The notes beneath the pieces are model-generated. The model searched no databases. It was not told the origin of the DNA and saw only the letters and a program-made list of their open reading frames with translations. Positions 32,737 through 43,292 of a stretch of DNA of 64,000 nt are shown one piece after another; within the stretch, counting starts at the first letter, position 1, and each line of letters opens with the position of its first letter. The position numbers and the translations under genes were made by a program. The stretch comes from Ryuthela nishihirai (Eukaryota > Arthropoda > Arachnida > Araneae > Heptathelidae): NCBI GenBank assembly GCA_038380435.1, contig JAWZYU010000010.1, forward strand, positions 45,976,135 through 46,040,134, written 5' to 3'.

Positions 32737-32940
32737 GCCTGGCGCGCTAAGATCTGATAAGCCTGGCGCACTAAGATCTGATAAGCCTGGCGCACTAAGA
32801 TCTGATAAGCCTGGCGCACTAAGATCTGATAAGCCTGGCACACTAAGATCTGATAAGCCTGGCGCACTAAGATCTGATAAGCCTGGCGACTAAGATCTGA
32901 TAAGCCTGGCGCACTAAGATCTGATAAGCGTGGCGCTAGA
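32737..32940. repeat. 24-bp minisatellite grown from a SINE head
   Basis: Eight units of GCCTGGCGCACTAAGATCTG plus ATAA begin at 32737, 32761, 32785, 32809, 32833, 32857, 32881 (23 bp) and 32904; a degenerate ninth follows. GAGCCTGGCGCGCTA is the minus-strand SINE-A A-box region, so the repeat unit contains SINE promoter sequence joined to AGATCTGATAA. Confidence 0.93.
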
Positions 32941-33159
32941 GCGATCTTCTTCCTTATGTGGAAGAAGATTACACACTGTGCACGTTAAAGAACACGCTGA
33001 ATGACCTTGACGTGAGGATTCTATGTGATTCCTAACAGTTGCCCAATGGGTCTTCTTCCCTCAACTTTCTCTGAGCTCTTGGAGTCCTTGTGACCTGGCC
33101 GTTTAGCCCGTTGTATACAAAGAAGTGCCATTCAGATGTAAAATAACCCAAGCCTACTA

Positions 33160-33985
33160 ATTTATGTTCTAGCTCAGAAGCAGTATTCCATTGACCCATT
33201 CATAAAACCTTTGAAAAAAAAGAAGGTGGAAGGAAATAAGATTGCATAGAAAATAGTAAATCAACAACACATCAGTGAGGAAAGATCACATTGAAAATAC
33301 ATTTGTTCGTTATCATAGTATTCGTTGAGTATACAATTCAATGAACTATTCAACAGGAAAAAAAAATCTGATTTTTGTAACCTTTTCTGCCAAAGAACTG
33401 ATAAAGTGTGTAAAGACCAATTTTTATTCCAGTTTTTTCCTCGATATTTAGCTCTTAGTGAATACATCCAAGGAAGTTACTGGAGATGTGACGTAAATGA
33501 AACTCGAAATACGTCATTCCACTCATTTCGTAATCAGCGTTGAAAGTGTAGGCACTGTCACGCAAACTTAATACAAGGTCCAAGTTCCGTGATATCGCGC
33601 GGTAATAAATAAAACTTCCTTGATTTAATGCAGAGAAAAAACACATTGCATACTTTCTGCCGTCACGTCCATGACTGGAGATTATCCCTTAGGCTATAAT
33701 AATGGTTCAATTTGCAGCAGTGCCGAGAAATGGAGAAATAAAGGAATACATGAGTAAGACCTTGAAAAGAAAATACCCAAACTTTCAGAATTTCCTCAAG
33801 GGTTCAAACATTCTTTTCATTCTTAGTCAGTGTTTCTTAGACAGAAAAATATGTTAATATAATTTTTGGTAAAATATAGGCTTTTTTTCATTTTACCTAA
33901 AAATAATAGGGCATATTAACTTAGAAAACAAGAAAGTGAAAGCTACATGAAAGCTATTCTCTGGAAATATATTTCAAGCACTCAG
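33160..33985. other. Unassigned AT-rich sequence
   Basis: No feature recognised. Confidence 0.4.
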
Positions 33986-33991
33986 AAAAGC

Positions 33992-34341
33992 GGGGCTGGG
34001 GTGGCTCAGTCGGGAGCGTGCCAGTCTCGTAACCTGCTGTTCCAACATTCGAGTCCCAACGTTGAGATTTTTCTTCGCAAAACTCTCCTCCCTTGGTCAG
34101 TAAGGGAAACCGATGGGCTTGGAAAGGTCACCCATCGGATGGGACGCTAAGCTTTGGCGCCATATGCGAGAGAGCATTACCTTATGCACGTTGCACGTTA
34201 AAGAACATGCTGGATGGCCTTGACGGAAGGCTTCCATCTGTCTCCTAACAGCTGTTCCCCCCCCCCTAACCTTCTCGGGGTCTTTGTGACCTCGCCATTT
34301 AGCCCATTATGTGGAAAAAAAATTGCCGCTCAGAGGTAACC
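33992..34341 (+). mobile_element. SINE-A with 9-bp target duplication
   Basis: Head GGGGTGGCTCAGTCGGGAGC, B-box region ACATTCGAGTCCC, body and a shortened tail. Flanks CAGAAAAGC at 33983-33991 and 34342-34350. Confidence 0.9.
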
Positions 34342-34676
34342 CAGAAAAGCACAGAGTGAGAAATGTTAAACCTATTCCAAGTCTAATTGAGCGTAGATAG
34401 CACTATTTGTTCCAGACTATTCTGCAGCAGACGATTATTTGTTACGTGACAGTGACACGAGGCGATAAGGAACACTTGTTGACAATTTGTCTTCCTAGGC
34501 TTGCAAGTTTTGTCCTTGAATTTGTAAACAGATGCAAAATATATTTATTACCTTTCGTAATTTATTTCGATAAATGACTAAATCTTTCTTTCATATTTCG
34601 AATTATGGTAATAATAATTTTAACCATAATGACCTTTCTTATATCCATTTTTATTTGCTACTCATTCATAACTTCT

Positions 34677-35031
34677 TGGGGGGCGGGGGAGGCTTAGTCG
34701 GTAGCGCGCCAGGCTTGTAATCTGTAGTTCCCAGGTTCGAGTCCCAGCTGGATCAGCGTTGAGATTTATCTCCAAAAAATTCCCGACTCTGCCCACGGTC
34801 AATAGGGGACACCGATGGGCATGAAAAGGCAGCCATCCGTCGGAGGGAACCTTAAGTCGTGCGGCAGAGCCAAACCCTATGCACGTTAAAAACACCCTGG
34901 GAGGCTGCCATCTGTTTCCTAAAAGCTGTCCAGTCTATTCGAAAGACCTTTTCTGAGCCCCTGGACTCCTTGTGACCTGGCCATTTAGCCCATTTTGTGA
35001 AAAAAGTACAGCTCAGAGGTAAAACAACCTA
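34677..35031 (+). mobile_element. SINE-A copy
   Basis: Head GGGGGAGGCTTAGTCGGTAG, B box GGTTCGAGTCCCAGCTGG, body with small deletions near 34860-34900, tail GCTCAGAGGTAAAACAACCT. No duplication recognised. Confidence 0.9.
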
Positions 35032-35149
35032 ACCAGGCATTTGTAATTTTTTCCGTTTGCTGATGACAAAAAATGTAGAATTGAAGAAAATTCCCCTGAA
35101 TACATTTACTAGCTTCTTATATTTACATAAATTTCTCTATAAATAGGCT

Positions 35150-35280
35150 TAACTGACATAATGGCTAGGGAACTAGCTGCTGTTCCAAACTTGTTGTGTT
35201 AGCTCTAATTGAGGCAGTGACTTCAGTTTTATATCGTAGGGCATGTATGATAAAGCCTGTAAAAGCTAGGAGTTCAGAGG
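35150..35280 (+). repeat. Dispersed repeat, second copy at 56760-56912
   Basis: GTTGTGTTAGCTCTAATTGA, GGCAGTGACTTC and TAGGGCATGTATGATA correspond to the segment at 56815-56900. The 56765 copy begins TGGCATAGTGGTTAGGCAGC, which resembles an A box, so a third tRNA-related family is possible. Unassigned. Confidence 0.6.
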
Positions 35281-35299
35281 AATGAATCCGTTAATATAC

Positions 35300-35423
35300 G
35301 TACTCTGAACTTGTGTAAATATTTCTAAATATCAAAATATACTGCGTAACACTTTTGAACAGTACTCTGAACTTGTGTAAATATTTCTAAATATCAAAAT
35401 ATACTGCGTAACACTTTTCCACG
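35300..35423. repeat. 62-bp tandem duplication
   Basis: GTACTCTGAACTTGTGTAAA starts at 35300 and again at 35362. The two units are identical as far as I can read, up to the ACACTTTT near 35418. Recent slippage or duplication. Confidence 0.9.
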
Positions 35424-35536
35424 ACAGTAATACCTACATATGTGACAAGACAATAACATATAGTGAAACTAAAATATTAAGTTTTCGTATAATGAACTAG
35501 TACTTCATATTACAAAATTCGCTTAGTTGGCGACTG

Positions 35537-35892
35537 GGGCGGGGGTGGCTCAGTCGGTAGAGCGCTAGGATCGTAATCTGCAGTTCTCAGGTTCGAGTCC
35601 CAGCTGGGTCAGCGTTGAGATTTATCTCCGCAAAACTCCCTGCCCACGGTCACTAGGGTGACACCGATGGGCTTGGAAAGGCCACCGTCCGTCGGACGGG
35701 ATGTTAAGCCGTGGTTCCGTGTGCGGGAGAGCCATAACCTATGCACGTTAAAAAACACGCTGAATGGCCTTGACGGGAGACTTCCGTCTCCTGGTCCCCA
35801 ATCTTCTCTGAGCTTTCGAGGTCCTTGTGACCTGGCCATTTAGCCCATGGTGTGCAAAAAGCGCCGCTCAGAGGTGAATCCACCCAACCTAC
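35537..35892 (+). mobile_element. SINE-A copy
   Basis: Head GGGGTGGCTCAGTCGGTAGA, GGTTCGAGTCCCAGCTGGGT, body with a deletion near 35790, tail GCTCAGAGGTGAATCCACCC. Flanking duplication not clear. Confidence 0.9.
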
Positions 35893-35899
35893 GAGGTGA

Positions 35900-36360
35900 C
35901 ATCCACGTCGCAGTGTACTCTGTACACAAAATACTACTCTATACACAAAATACTATGCTATACACAAAATTGGGATATTTACTTACTTTATTCATCCGCC
36001 GACTATAAGAAATCACCCGCACACACTTCCCAACTTATCTGTAATTGAGATAGTTCTACCCAGTCTAAAGCTACTCAAAACAAAAATTTATTTTTTACAC
36101 ATCGGTTACCCAAAAGAATTCTATTCAAAAATAAATGTTGGAGACTTGAAGAACAATTTTCTACAAACCTGCGTATAACTACCAGCGCGTGAAGAGAGCA
36201 ACTCACGAAAACCGGAAATGTAAGTGAATGCACTTGTTAGGAGTGAAAGAGAAGACTAGACCTTGGAAAGGTTTGTGACCCTGCCAACTTGTACGTCACA
36301 GAAAGTAAACGAGTTCAGCATGAGAGTAGTTATATTTCAGGAGAAGTATTATATATGGAG
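35900..36360. other. Unassigned sequence with short repeats
   Basis: Contains three copies of ATACACAAAATACTA-type sequence at 35922-35965. Otherwise nothing recognised. Confidence 0.45.
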
Positions 36361-36375
36361 TTCAAGGAGGAATGG

Positions 36376-36758
36376 TTGGATTGTTTTACCTCTGAGCGGC
36401 ACTTTTTTGCACACCATGGGCTAAATGGCCAGGTCACATGGACCCCGAAGGCTCAGAGAAGGTTGGGGGAGGGGACCCACTGGAACAGCTGTTGGGAGAC
36501 AGATGGTAGCCTCCCGTCAAGGCCATCCAGCGTGTTCTTTAACGTGCACAGGGTAGGGCTCTCCCGCACACGGGGCCATGGCTTAACGTCCCATCCGACG
36601 GACGGCGGCATTTACAAGCCCATCAGTGTCCCCTACTGACCGTGGGCAGGGCGGGGAATTTTGCGGAGATAAATCTCAACGCTGACCCAGCTGGGACTCG
36701 AACCTGGGAACTACAGATTACGAGCCTGGCGCGCTACCGACTGAGCCACCCCCGCCCC
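36376..36758 (-). mobile_element. SINE-A, near-consensus, 12-bp target duplication
   Basis: Complete minus-strand copy. Flanks AAGGAGGAATGG at 36364-36375 and 36759-36770 are identical. Among the youngest insertions in the window by similarity to 52101-52488. Confidence 0.95.
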
Positions 36759-36855
36759 AAGGAGGAATGGGCTTTAGAGTTTAATTTAAAACTCACGATG
36801 AAAATTTGTTTTCAGAGTCCTGACTGATAATTTTTAATTTCTATACTAACTAGAC

Positions 36856-37252
36856 TAGTGATTCTCAAACATTTTTTGCTCGCGTCACACGATTTTTCGC
36901 CGTGAATACTCGCGGCACACTAAAAATTTAAGTTGACCACACTACGGGAGACTCGCTCATGTGCAGTTTGCCTTCAATAATAACCATTTCTGTGGAGTCG
37001 TTTGTAAAAGCATAGCTTTTAGGTTTATGTTCTGACATGTATTGAGGTTAGTGCATATGCTGTACGTGTTATTAACGTATTTTGTATTAATTTTGTTTTT
37101 AACATTAAAATTTGATATGGATAGGGATTTGATTAAACAGAAAAAGTTAAATGAAGAATCAGTGGCAGAAAGTAGCAACAAAATGGCTTATAAATATTCT
37201 TTTATCTGCAATATCACCTGAAGTTTCGCAGCACACCCTTTGAGAACCACTG
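36856..37252. mobile_element. hAT MITE, second subfamily
   Basis: A 397-bp element with ends TAGTGATTCTCAAAC and TTTGAGAACCACTG. Flanking octamers AACTAGAC (36848-36855) and ATCTAGAC (37253-37260) match at 7 of 8. Interior CGTCACACGATTTTTCGCC and GCGGCACAC differ from the MITE beside it, so this is another subfamily with the same type of end. Confidence 0.82.
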
Positions 37253-37260
37253 ATCTAGAC

Positions 37261-37557
37261 CAGTGGTTCTCAACCTTTTATACTTCACGTACCCCCTGGA
37301 AATGTGTATGTAACTGGCGTACCCCTTGTATAGAGATAAAATTATAGTTATAGTATAACAATGGGAATAAAATAAAACTTATATATGCGCATTAAATTTT
37401 GTATTCATAAATTACATATATCGATAAACACAAAATGTGACATTTTTGCACAGCAGTGTTGCCAACTTAGCGACTTTGTTACTAGATCTAGCGACTTTTG
37501 AGCTTTCACGGCGTACCCCAAAAAATTTTACCGTGTACCCCACGTTGAGAACCCCTG
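37261..37557 (+). mobile_element. hAT MITE with perfect 8-bp duplication
   Basis: 297 bp, CAGTGGTTCTCAACC to GAGAACCCCTG, flanked by ATCTAGAC at 37253-37260 and 37558-37565. The subterminal ACGTACCCCCTGGAAATGTG and GGCGTACCCCAAAAAATTTT match the 19665-22167 element. Confidence 0.93.
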
Positions 37558-37599
37558 ATCTAGACTATAGATATGTAAAGAAAAAGTGCATTGGGGACA

Positions 37600-38155
37600 T
37601 TGCCCCGCGCGCCTTAGAACTCTTCATACTGGTACCTGAAGTAGGGAGTAGGATTTTAAGTAAGTTGGTAGTGACGCAACTATGGTAATAGCTGTTAGAT
37701 TTTTTTTCCATCCCTTCCTGTAACAGTGGCAGAAACTGGACGATCATTCAGCAAATGGAAATTAATCAAGACATACTTGCTTTTAACCAGTTACACTGCA
37801 GATTAAGTGCTTGTGTCATATAATCAGTTGAGAGAAAAAACGCTTCAAACATGCTCATTTAAAAATTGAATTCGAACCTGAGTAGATTCTACAACTGTAA
37901 ATAAATAAACTGGAGCATTATCGTGTACGCTTACTTATAGTATTCAAATTGTATTATATATCTAAAGTTTACTAAAATTGCACTCATATTTTTAATTGGA
38001 AATTTATATTTTCTTGTAATAATAATTGACCTTGACAATACAGATAATTTTATTTTACTTTCATAGCAGTGTTTAAACAAAAATTGGATGGGAGGAAGCC
38101 CAAATGGAGCTTTGCCCCAGGGCTCCCAGATACCTTTTTCACGGGCCAGATCTTA
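37600..38155 (+). pseudogene. 3' end of a ZMYM1-like hAT transposon
   Basis: At about 37715-37813 the + strand translates as PVTVAETGRSFSKWKLIKTY, the dimerisation motif at the C-terminus of ZMYM1/TTF-type hAT transposases (normally VAEAGRSFSKLKLIKTY). It stops soon after. Further down, 38092-38155 reads AAATGGAGCTTTGCCCCAGG-GCTCCCAGATACC, similar to the common right end of such elements. The 5' part is not present. Truncated and inactive. Confidence 0.7.
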
Positions 38156-38159
38156 TAAA

Positions 38160-38780
38160 AAGGCTCCAAGTGTTTTGATTATAGTTTTACTACTCAATGT
38201 GCAGGAAAATATGATCCATTCGTAGTAAAATTTGAAATCTGCATGTTGAAACATGTAGGTTTAATTTTTGCCAAGCTATATTTTATACAGTAGAATGGAA
38301 TATCCGACACGCATTTAAACCACAATTCAAATTAACGGACCATTTTACAAGTTCTCTTTTCAAGGGTTTATTTGTGGAGAATTTATTATAATTTGGTCAA
38401 GTCGTGGGAAGGTGGAAAAGCTTTGTATTTGGTTGTTTCAAAATTAAAAACAATGAAAACATTGATTTTTCCCCAGAGTGAAGGCAAAAACACGATTTTC
38501 AAAACAAAACGTAGGTTTTCATTGATTAATTGTTTCAAAAAGTTAACACTTAGTGGCGTTAGTGCCTATTTTTAAACTTTCTATATAGTTTCTATATAGA
38601 AGAATTTCTATGCATGCATGGTTGCTGTTGTTTAACGCCGCCTTCCCCCCATTAAAATGGTTCTATCTAGTAGAATCAGAAAATTCCAGTTCGTTCTTTC
38701 TTCTGGTTACAGTTAGAAATGAACCTCAAAAATGAGTTGGGAAAAATATTCTACCTTGTTGCTCGCTTACTGTTCACGAA
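38160..38780. other. Unassigned AT-rich sequence
   Basis: The short frame at 38372-38575 has no recognised family. A duplicated TTTCTATATAG lies near 38577-38600. Confidence 0.35.
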
Positions 38781-38788
38781 TTCAGATG

Positions 38789-39173
38789 GGGATTGATTGG
38801 ATCAGTCTGCAGTGCGCCAGGCTCGTAATCTGTAATTCCTTGGTTCGAGTCCTGCCTGGACCAGCGTCAAGAATTTATCTCCACTAAACTTCCACCCTGA
38901 TCTCAGTCAGAAAGGGAACACCTATGAGCTAGGGAAGGACGCCGTCAGTCGGATGGAACGTAAAGTCGTAATTAAATTACGCAGGTGACCCATACCCATT
39001 ATAAGCTCAAGAACACGTTGGATGGCCTTGACGACAGGTTTTCGTGTCTCCTAACAGCTGTTCAGTGTGTCCCCTCCCCAATCCTTCTCTGAGCACTTGG
39101 GAGTCCTTGTAACGTGACCATTTAGCCCATTTTGTGCACAAAAAAGTACCTCTGAGAGGTGAAACAAATCATT
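38789..39173 (+). mobile_element. SINE-A copy, moderately old
   Basis: Head TGATTGGATCAGTCTGCAGT, GGTTCGAGTCCTGCCTGGAC, body CGCCGTCAGTCGGATGGAAC, tail TCTGAGAGGTGAAACAAATC. Full length. Confidence 0.85.
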
Positions 39174-39189
39174 CCTTCAGCTTAATACA

Positions 39190-39440
39190 GGCTAGAATTT
39201 TAGGAAAAAAATTAAGCACGGGGTGAGGGAAGGCAAGAAATTCCACTTAGCCGGAAAAAGTAAAGGGAGGGGGGAGAGAATGCATTTCTATTGTAGTACA
39301 AGATTTCCTCCTCCGTATTAGAGATCTTTAAAAAAATTCCTTGAAATTCATAAGTTTAACCATTTCTTTTCTGGATACTCTTAGCAGCATTCTCAAAGAG
39401 GAGGGCAGAGGAGGGCATCCCCCTACAAATCCCGCCCTGG
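39190..39440 (+). mobile_element. G-rich hAT-like MITE, diverged
   Basis: CAGGCTAGAATTTTAGG on the left, AAATCCCGCCCTG on the right, with the interior TTAGCCGGAAAAAGTAAAGG and AGCAGCATTCTCAAAGAGG of the family. It begins immediately after a SINE-A. Confidence 0.55.
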
Positions 39441-39444
39441 TTGA

Positions 39445-40925
39445 ATATTTTTAGAGTATTACAGATCTTATATATTCACCTAAGTAACAAAAATTTTACT
39501 TCATTGAGAATTAAATACTGAAATCAACTATAAATAATATAAAGGACTAGAACTACAAGGTACTTTTTTAATTGTTAACTTATAAAAGAAAAACTCCATC
39601 GCTGTATCTTTTCGGCGTCAGCGCTAAAAGTTTCGTTTCCCTGAAGAAAAAAAAAACCGATATTCTATCTAGTGAATAATCACACTACGACAGCACGTCT
39701 CGAAATAATGGGAGAAATTCAGATTTCCGCTAAAGTCTAAACTCTAAGAAACTATTTTATTTTCCATCGCTTTCAACTTGACAGAACAAAACCAACTGTC
39801 GAAGAGTTTCCAAGGTCACGATGATGACATGATTAGCGACTAGCAGTGGTGGGTACTTCAGAGGCAGGCTTGTGGTGGAGCCAACATCGAGCTGACAACT
39901 TTAATGGATAGGTAGCAGTGTGCCGTGGACTGCGTAGAGTCGGCCATTTGATTTTGATTGATTTCTCAAGTATTGTTGCTAACACTCTTTGCATAACAGC
40001 ACTGAAGTGGCAAGACCTGATTTTATTTTATAAGAGAGAGTAATTTGGATATAATATTTGTTTTTCGTCATGTGACGAAATTATTCTTCGATTTGTACAA
40101 CTTTTCCGTAAATGGAATTTGAAGGACATTCAATCGCCAGTTTTTTTTTCATATGAAACCTCAGTTTAGAAAGAAATACATTGATTATTTTTATATCTGG
40201 GTTTTTTTAACCATGCCAAAAAAGATGGAAGAGGGTAAAACAATGTTTTTCTTTCTAAACTTTTATTATGATATGGCATTACCTGCCTGCTACTCTAGAC
40301 CAGATCAATTAGATAAATCTGGGCGTAGACAACTCACTGAGAGGGAAAAAAATCATTAGTGCCTCAATTATAATTCTTACAATTAAAATTTTACTTCCAG
40401 TTATTGAGTTTTTTAAAAAATCAGTAATTAGTTTAAAAATAATAACAAATCGTTTTATACTATTTGAAATTAAGACTCTTGTGATTAAAATTTGGAAAAT
40501 AATAAATCACTTACAAATTTTACACATACTTAAGTTCCTTCTTTTTTACCACAGTTATCTGAGCTAGAATACCTGTATCATAATGCATCAACAAAATAAT
40601 TTTAAACATACAAGTATTTTTAATTAAATTTTACCTCTTAAAATTCAGCTGGTAGTTATTCGTTTTTAAGAATTTGGTAATTATTTCTAAAATATTCATC
40701 AATTGAATAGAGTCACAATATATAGATTATTTTATTTCATGCTATTTAAAAGTAAATAGATTATAATCAAACTTTAGAGAAATTAAATCATTTTAAGAAT
40801 ATTTAAAAATTCTTTCTTTCTTCTCTCCTTTCATTCAAATGCTGTCTATGCCAAGTGTATCCCCAGCAGAATAGCTAGCTGGCACAGATGCGACGACAAG
40901 ATGCCATTGCTTGCAGCGCCACCTA
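39445..40925. other. Unassigned AT-rich sequence
   Basis: About 1.5 kb without recognised element ends or coding homology. The 68-codon frame at 40153-40359 lacks family features. Confidence 0.4.
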
Positions 40926-40934
40926 TATCAACCT

Positions 40935-41104
40935 ATAAATAAAAATAAATAAATACCCCCTCAAGCAGCTGCTTGCCACAGAGGTCTGACAGGAGCCTGT
41001 CAGTTTATATGCCACAGTAGAAGATCTGAGAGGATGGCAGGACTTCAGCAGAAAACAACACGAACATCCATGCCTTACCCGGGGCTCGAACCCAGGTCCC
41101 CTAT
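40935..41104 (-). mobile_element. SINE-B, head truncated
   Basis: An (AAAT)n tail, ACCCCCTCAAGCAGCTGCTT, an intact hairpin GACAGGAGCCTGTCAG, and the B-box complement GGGGCTCGAACCCAGG, then loss of the A box. CCTATA occurs at both borders (40931 and about 41100), a possible short duplication. Confidence 0.88.
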
Positions 41105-41470
41105 AGTAATTCTCATTTTCCCACAAACTTTCAAAATGGGTGACATCTTGCTTTGAAGTCTCTAACGATTATTTCCTTTTTTATTGACTTTTATAAAATA
41201 TATGAAAGAGAAAAATACATTTATTAAGATTATGTAAGAATATCATAGAACAAATTAAAATTTGCTGATGACTTTCTAAAAAAAAACCTACGTGTATAAT
41301 TTTAAAGTTATAATTATATTTTGATATTTGAAAGAAAATTATTTATGCTGTTGCTGGCCAGGAATGTTAGCTTCGCTTTTGTGCTACAATGCGCACATAT
41401 GGAAGTCGTCTATTTGCGTTAACTAGAAAATTTCCACCCAGTTATGATCAGCGAGTTTTACTGAGTTATG

Positions 41471-41844
41471 GGAGGGTTTGGTTGGTTGTTTACATCTGAA
41501 CGGAGCTTTGTGCGCACAATGGGCTAGATGGCCGGGGCATAAAAATACCAAGGGCTGAGAGATGTTTGGGGAAAAGGATCTCACTGGTCAGCTTTCGAAA
41601 AAAGATGGTAGAATCACGTCAAGGTCATCAAGCTTGTTCTTTGGCAAGCACTTGTTATGACGCTTCTGAACACGGAACCACTTATTAAAGTCCCATCCGA
41701 CGAAATGCGGACTTTCTGTTTCGCACCGAAGACAGGGTGGGGTTAGTGGAGAAAAATATTAGTAATGACACAGGTCAGACTCGAATTTGGTAACTGCAGG
41801 TTACGAACCTGGCGTCCCTGCCGATTTTAGGTAGCCCCCGCCCT
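41471..41844 (-). mobile_element. SINE-A, diverged
   Basis: Minus-strand copy, tail complement GTTTGGTTGGTTGTTTACAT to head GGGGCTACC. GTTATG flanks at 41465-41470 and 41845-41850. Old substitutions throughout. Confidence 0.82.
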
Positions 41845-41859
41845 GTTATGAGCGGCAAA

Positions 41860-42830
41860 GGGCGCACCATGAGTTTAGGTTAAACTATGTAACCCCCGAG
41901 TCCGAAAAATATTAGACACAAATGTTTTAAAGAGTTTAATAATATCTCTCACTGGACAATTAATCTCTCAGATATCGATTTTTAGTAGGAGTAACCTTTT
42001 CATTTATATCTACCGTAACTCTGGGATAAAAGGCGTTCTGGGATTGAGGAAAAAAAAAAGACCCATTCCTTTCAGGAAGAGAAGTAGGAGAATGGGTACT
42101 AGAATGTGAGAAAGGCATAAAGACAGGTTAATGTAGTTATCATCTTCTAGGAACTTTAATAGAAATCAGATTTATGTTTGATGAATATCATAACTTTATT
42201 TTATTGCGGACCTTGCCAAACCTCTCCAGGAAGTTGATACTTAATGAAACGTTTCTTTCGAAATTGGATTGCACAGAATAATCATGTTCAATGTGTACAT
42301 TAAAATACTAATAAATCACTCATATAAGATGTTCCAAAGAGGTATTTACAGTATTAAATTTATAACTGTATTTTCCTCTAGAGATGAAAATAGTTACTGC
42401 TATGTTGCGCGATATATGCAACCTTTGCAGGATGTTTTCCCACGCTATTTAGCCATTCAAATTGGAATTCCCAAGATATACCAAAGATTTTATGTATATA
42501 AAGAACATTAAAGAAGAACGTCGAAGGTCAAGACAACAAGAGAATGTTGATTACATTTTGAAAGAGTTATTTTTCCTTGAATATAACCTCAGGTCCTCTA
42601 CAGAAGTACAGTTGACGTAATTATTGCGTAATTTGACTCTTAGTTTTCCTTAAGTTCTTTGATGATGGGTTGCAAAACCCAGTGAAGGTCTGTGGCAAAA
42701 ATTACATCGTGGAAGGCGATTTTGTTTTATGCACAATAGGATGTCAAGATAATATGTAAGATGGGAAAAATGTGTTCGATGTCTTAAGATAACAGTGAAA
42801 TGTCAGTTTAAGGAAATCGAGAGTGACCAA
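41860..42830. other. Unassigned AT-rich sequence
   Basis: The 80-codon frame at 42269-42511 has no family signature. No repeat ends recognised. Confidence 0.4.
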
Positions 42831-42837
42831 AATGTAA

Positions 42838-43292
42838 TGGTTTCCAAAAATTAAGGAACAACCCTATGTTATGTCAGTGGGAAGCTAAAATAAGATTTTA
42901 TGTTTTGAAAAATGTGATAGCAGATAAAGTTGTAACAACAGCAAGCTATACCAGTCTTAAGAAGCTTATACAAAACTGATGAATAGGGAAAGAATTCTTT
43001 ACACAAACTTCTAAAATACACCCTTATTTTATTAAACACTTTGATAATACTAAATTTTGATTAACGTCTGAGTCAATATTTGTGATTGGCATTGTTATTG
43101 TTAAAAATAAACTTCCATAACTCATAAAATGAACGAATATTGCTGAAAATCGAGATACTGATGCTTCTGATTGAGGTCTTTACTTGCTAGCATATTTTTC
43201 AAAGCAAAGAAACTTATTTTAAAATTTATGGAGCTTCGACGTTAGCTTCCCATTGACATAACATAGGGTTGTTCCTTAACTTATGGAAACCA
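42838..43292. mobile_element. MITE with about 48-bp terminal inverted repeats
   Basis: The ends are TGGTTTCCAAAAATTAAGG and the complement TGGTTTCCATAAGTTAAGG, continuing AACAACCCTATGTTATGTCA. About 455 bp. TAA or TA borders both sides, consistent with a Tc1/mariner-type target. The interior GAAAATCGAGAT is shared with 31170 and 55558. No transposase. Confidence 0.85.

Larger units (their letters stand above)
31996..32940 (-). mobile_element. SINE-A copy split by another SINE-A, with expanded head
   Basis: The 3' part 31996-32150 and the 5' part 32550-32736 of one minus-strand SINE-A flank the + strand copy at 32151-32539. The copy's tRNA head continues into a 24-bp minisatellite (32737-32940). 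Confidence 0.85.
31428..33155 (+). mobile_element. Old SINE-A, the outer shell of a nest
   Basis: The 5' portion 31428-31613 has a degenerate head (ATCAACAAGTAGAGAGCCAG; AGTTTCGAGTC), and GCCGCCGTCCGTCCGATGGA. It stops after TTAAGCCGTGACTCCATA. The 3' portion 32955-33155 begins at the next part of the family consensus (CACTGTGCACGTTAAAGAAC) and runs to the tail ATTCAGATGTAAAATAACCC. The two fit as one copy opened by minus-strand insertions. Confidence 0.65.

Noticed and set aside
32554..32841. ORF with GLSDLSAP repeats
   Set aside because: Translation of the 24-bp minisatellite.
31428..33155. CRISPR-like array at the 24-bp repeats
   Set aside because: Units are contiguous with no unique spacers, and the genome is eukaryotic.
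36289..36639. Recurrent antisense ORF of 80-115 codons with the wording CFTSERHFFAHHGLNGQVTW
   Set aside because: It appears at every well-preserved SINE-A (14691, 36289, 52220, 61986 and others) because the SINE body happens to be open on that strand. Older copies are full of stops. It should not be annotated as a gene.
37700..37820. Domesticated host ZMYM1 gene
   Set aside because: Only the final dimerisation motif is present, in a broken frame next to a hAT-type right end. It is a transposon remnant.
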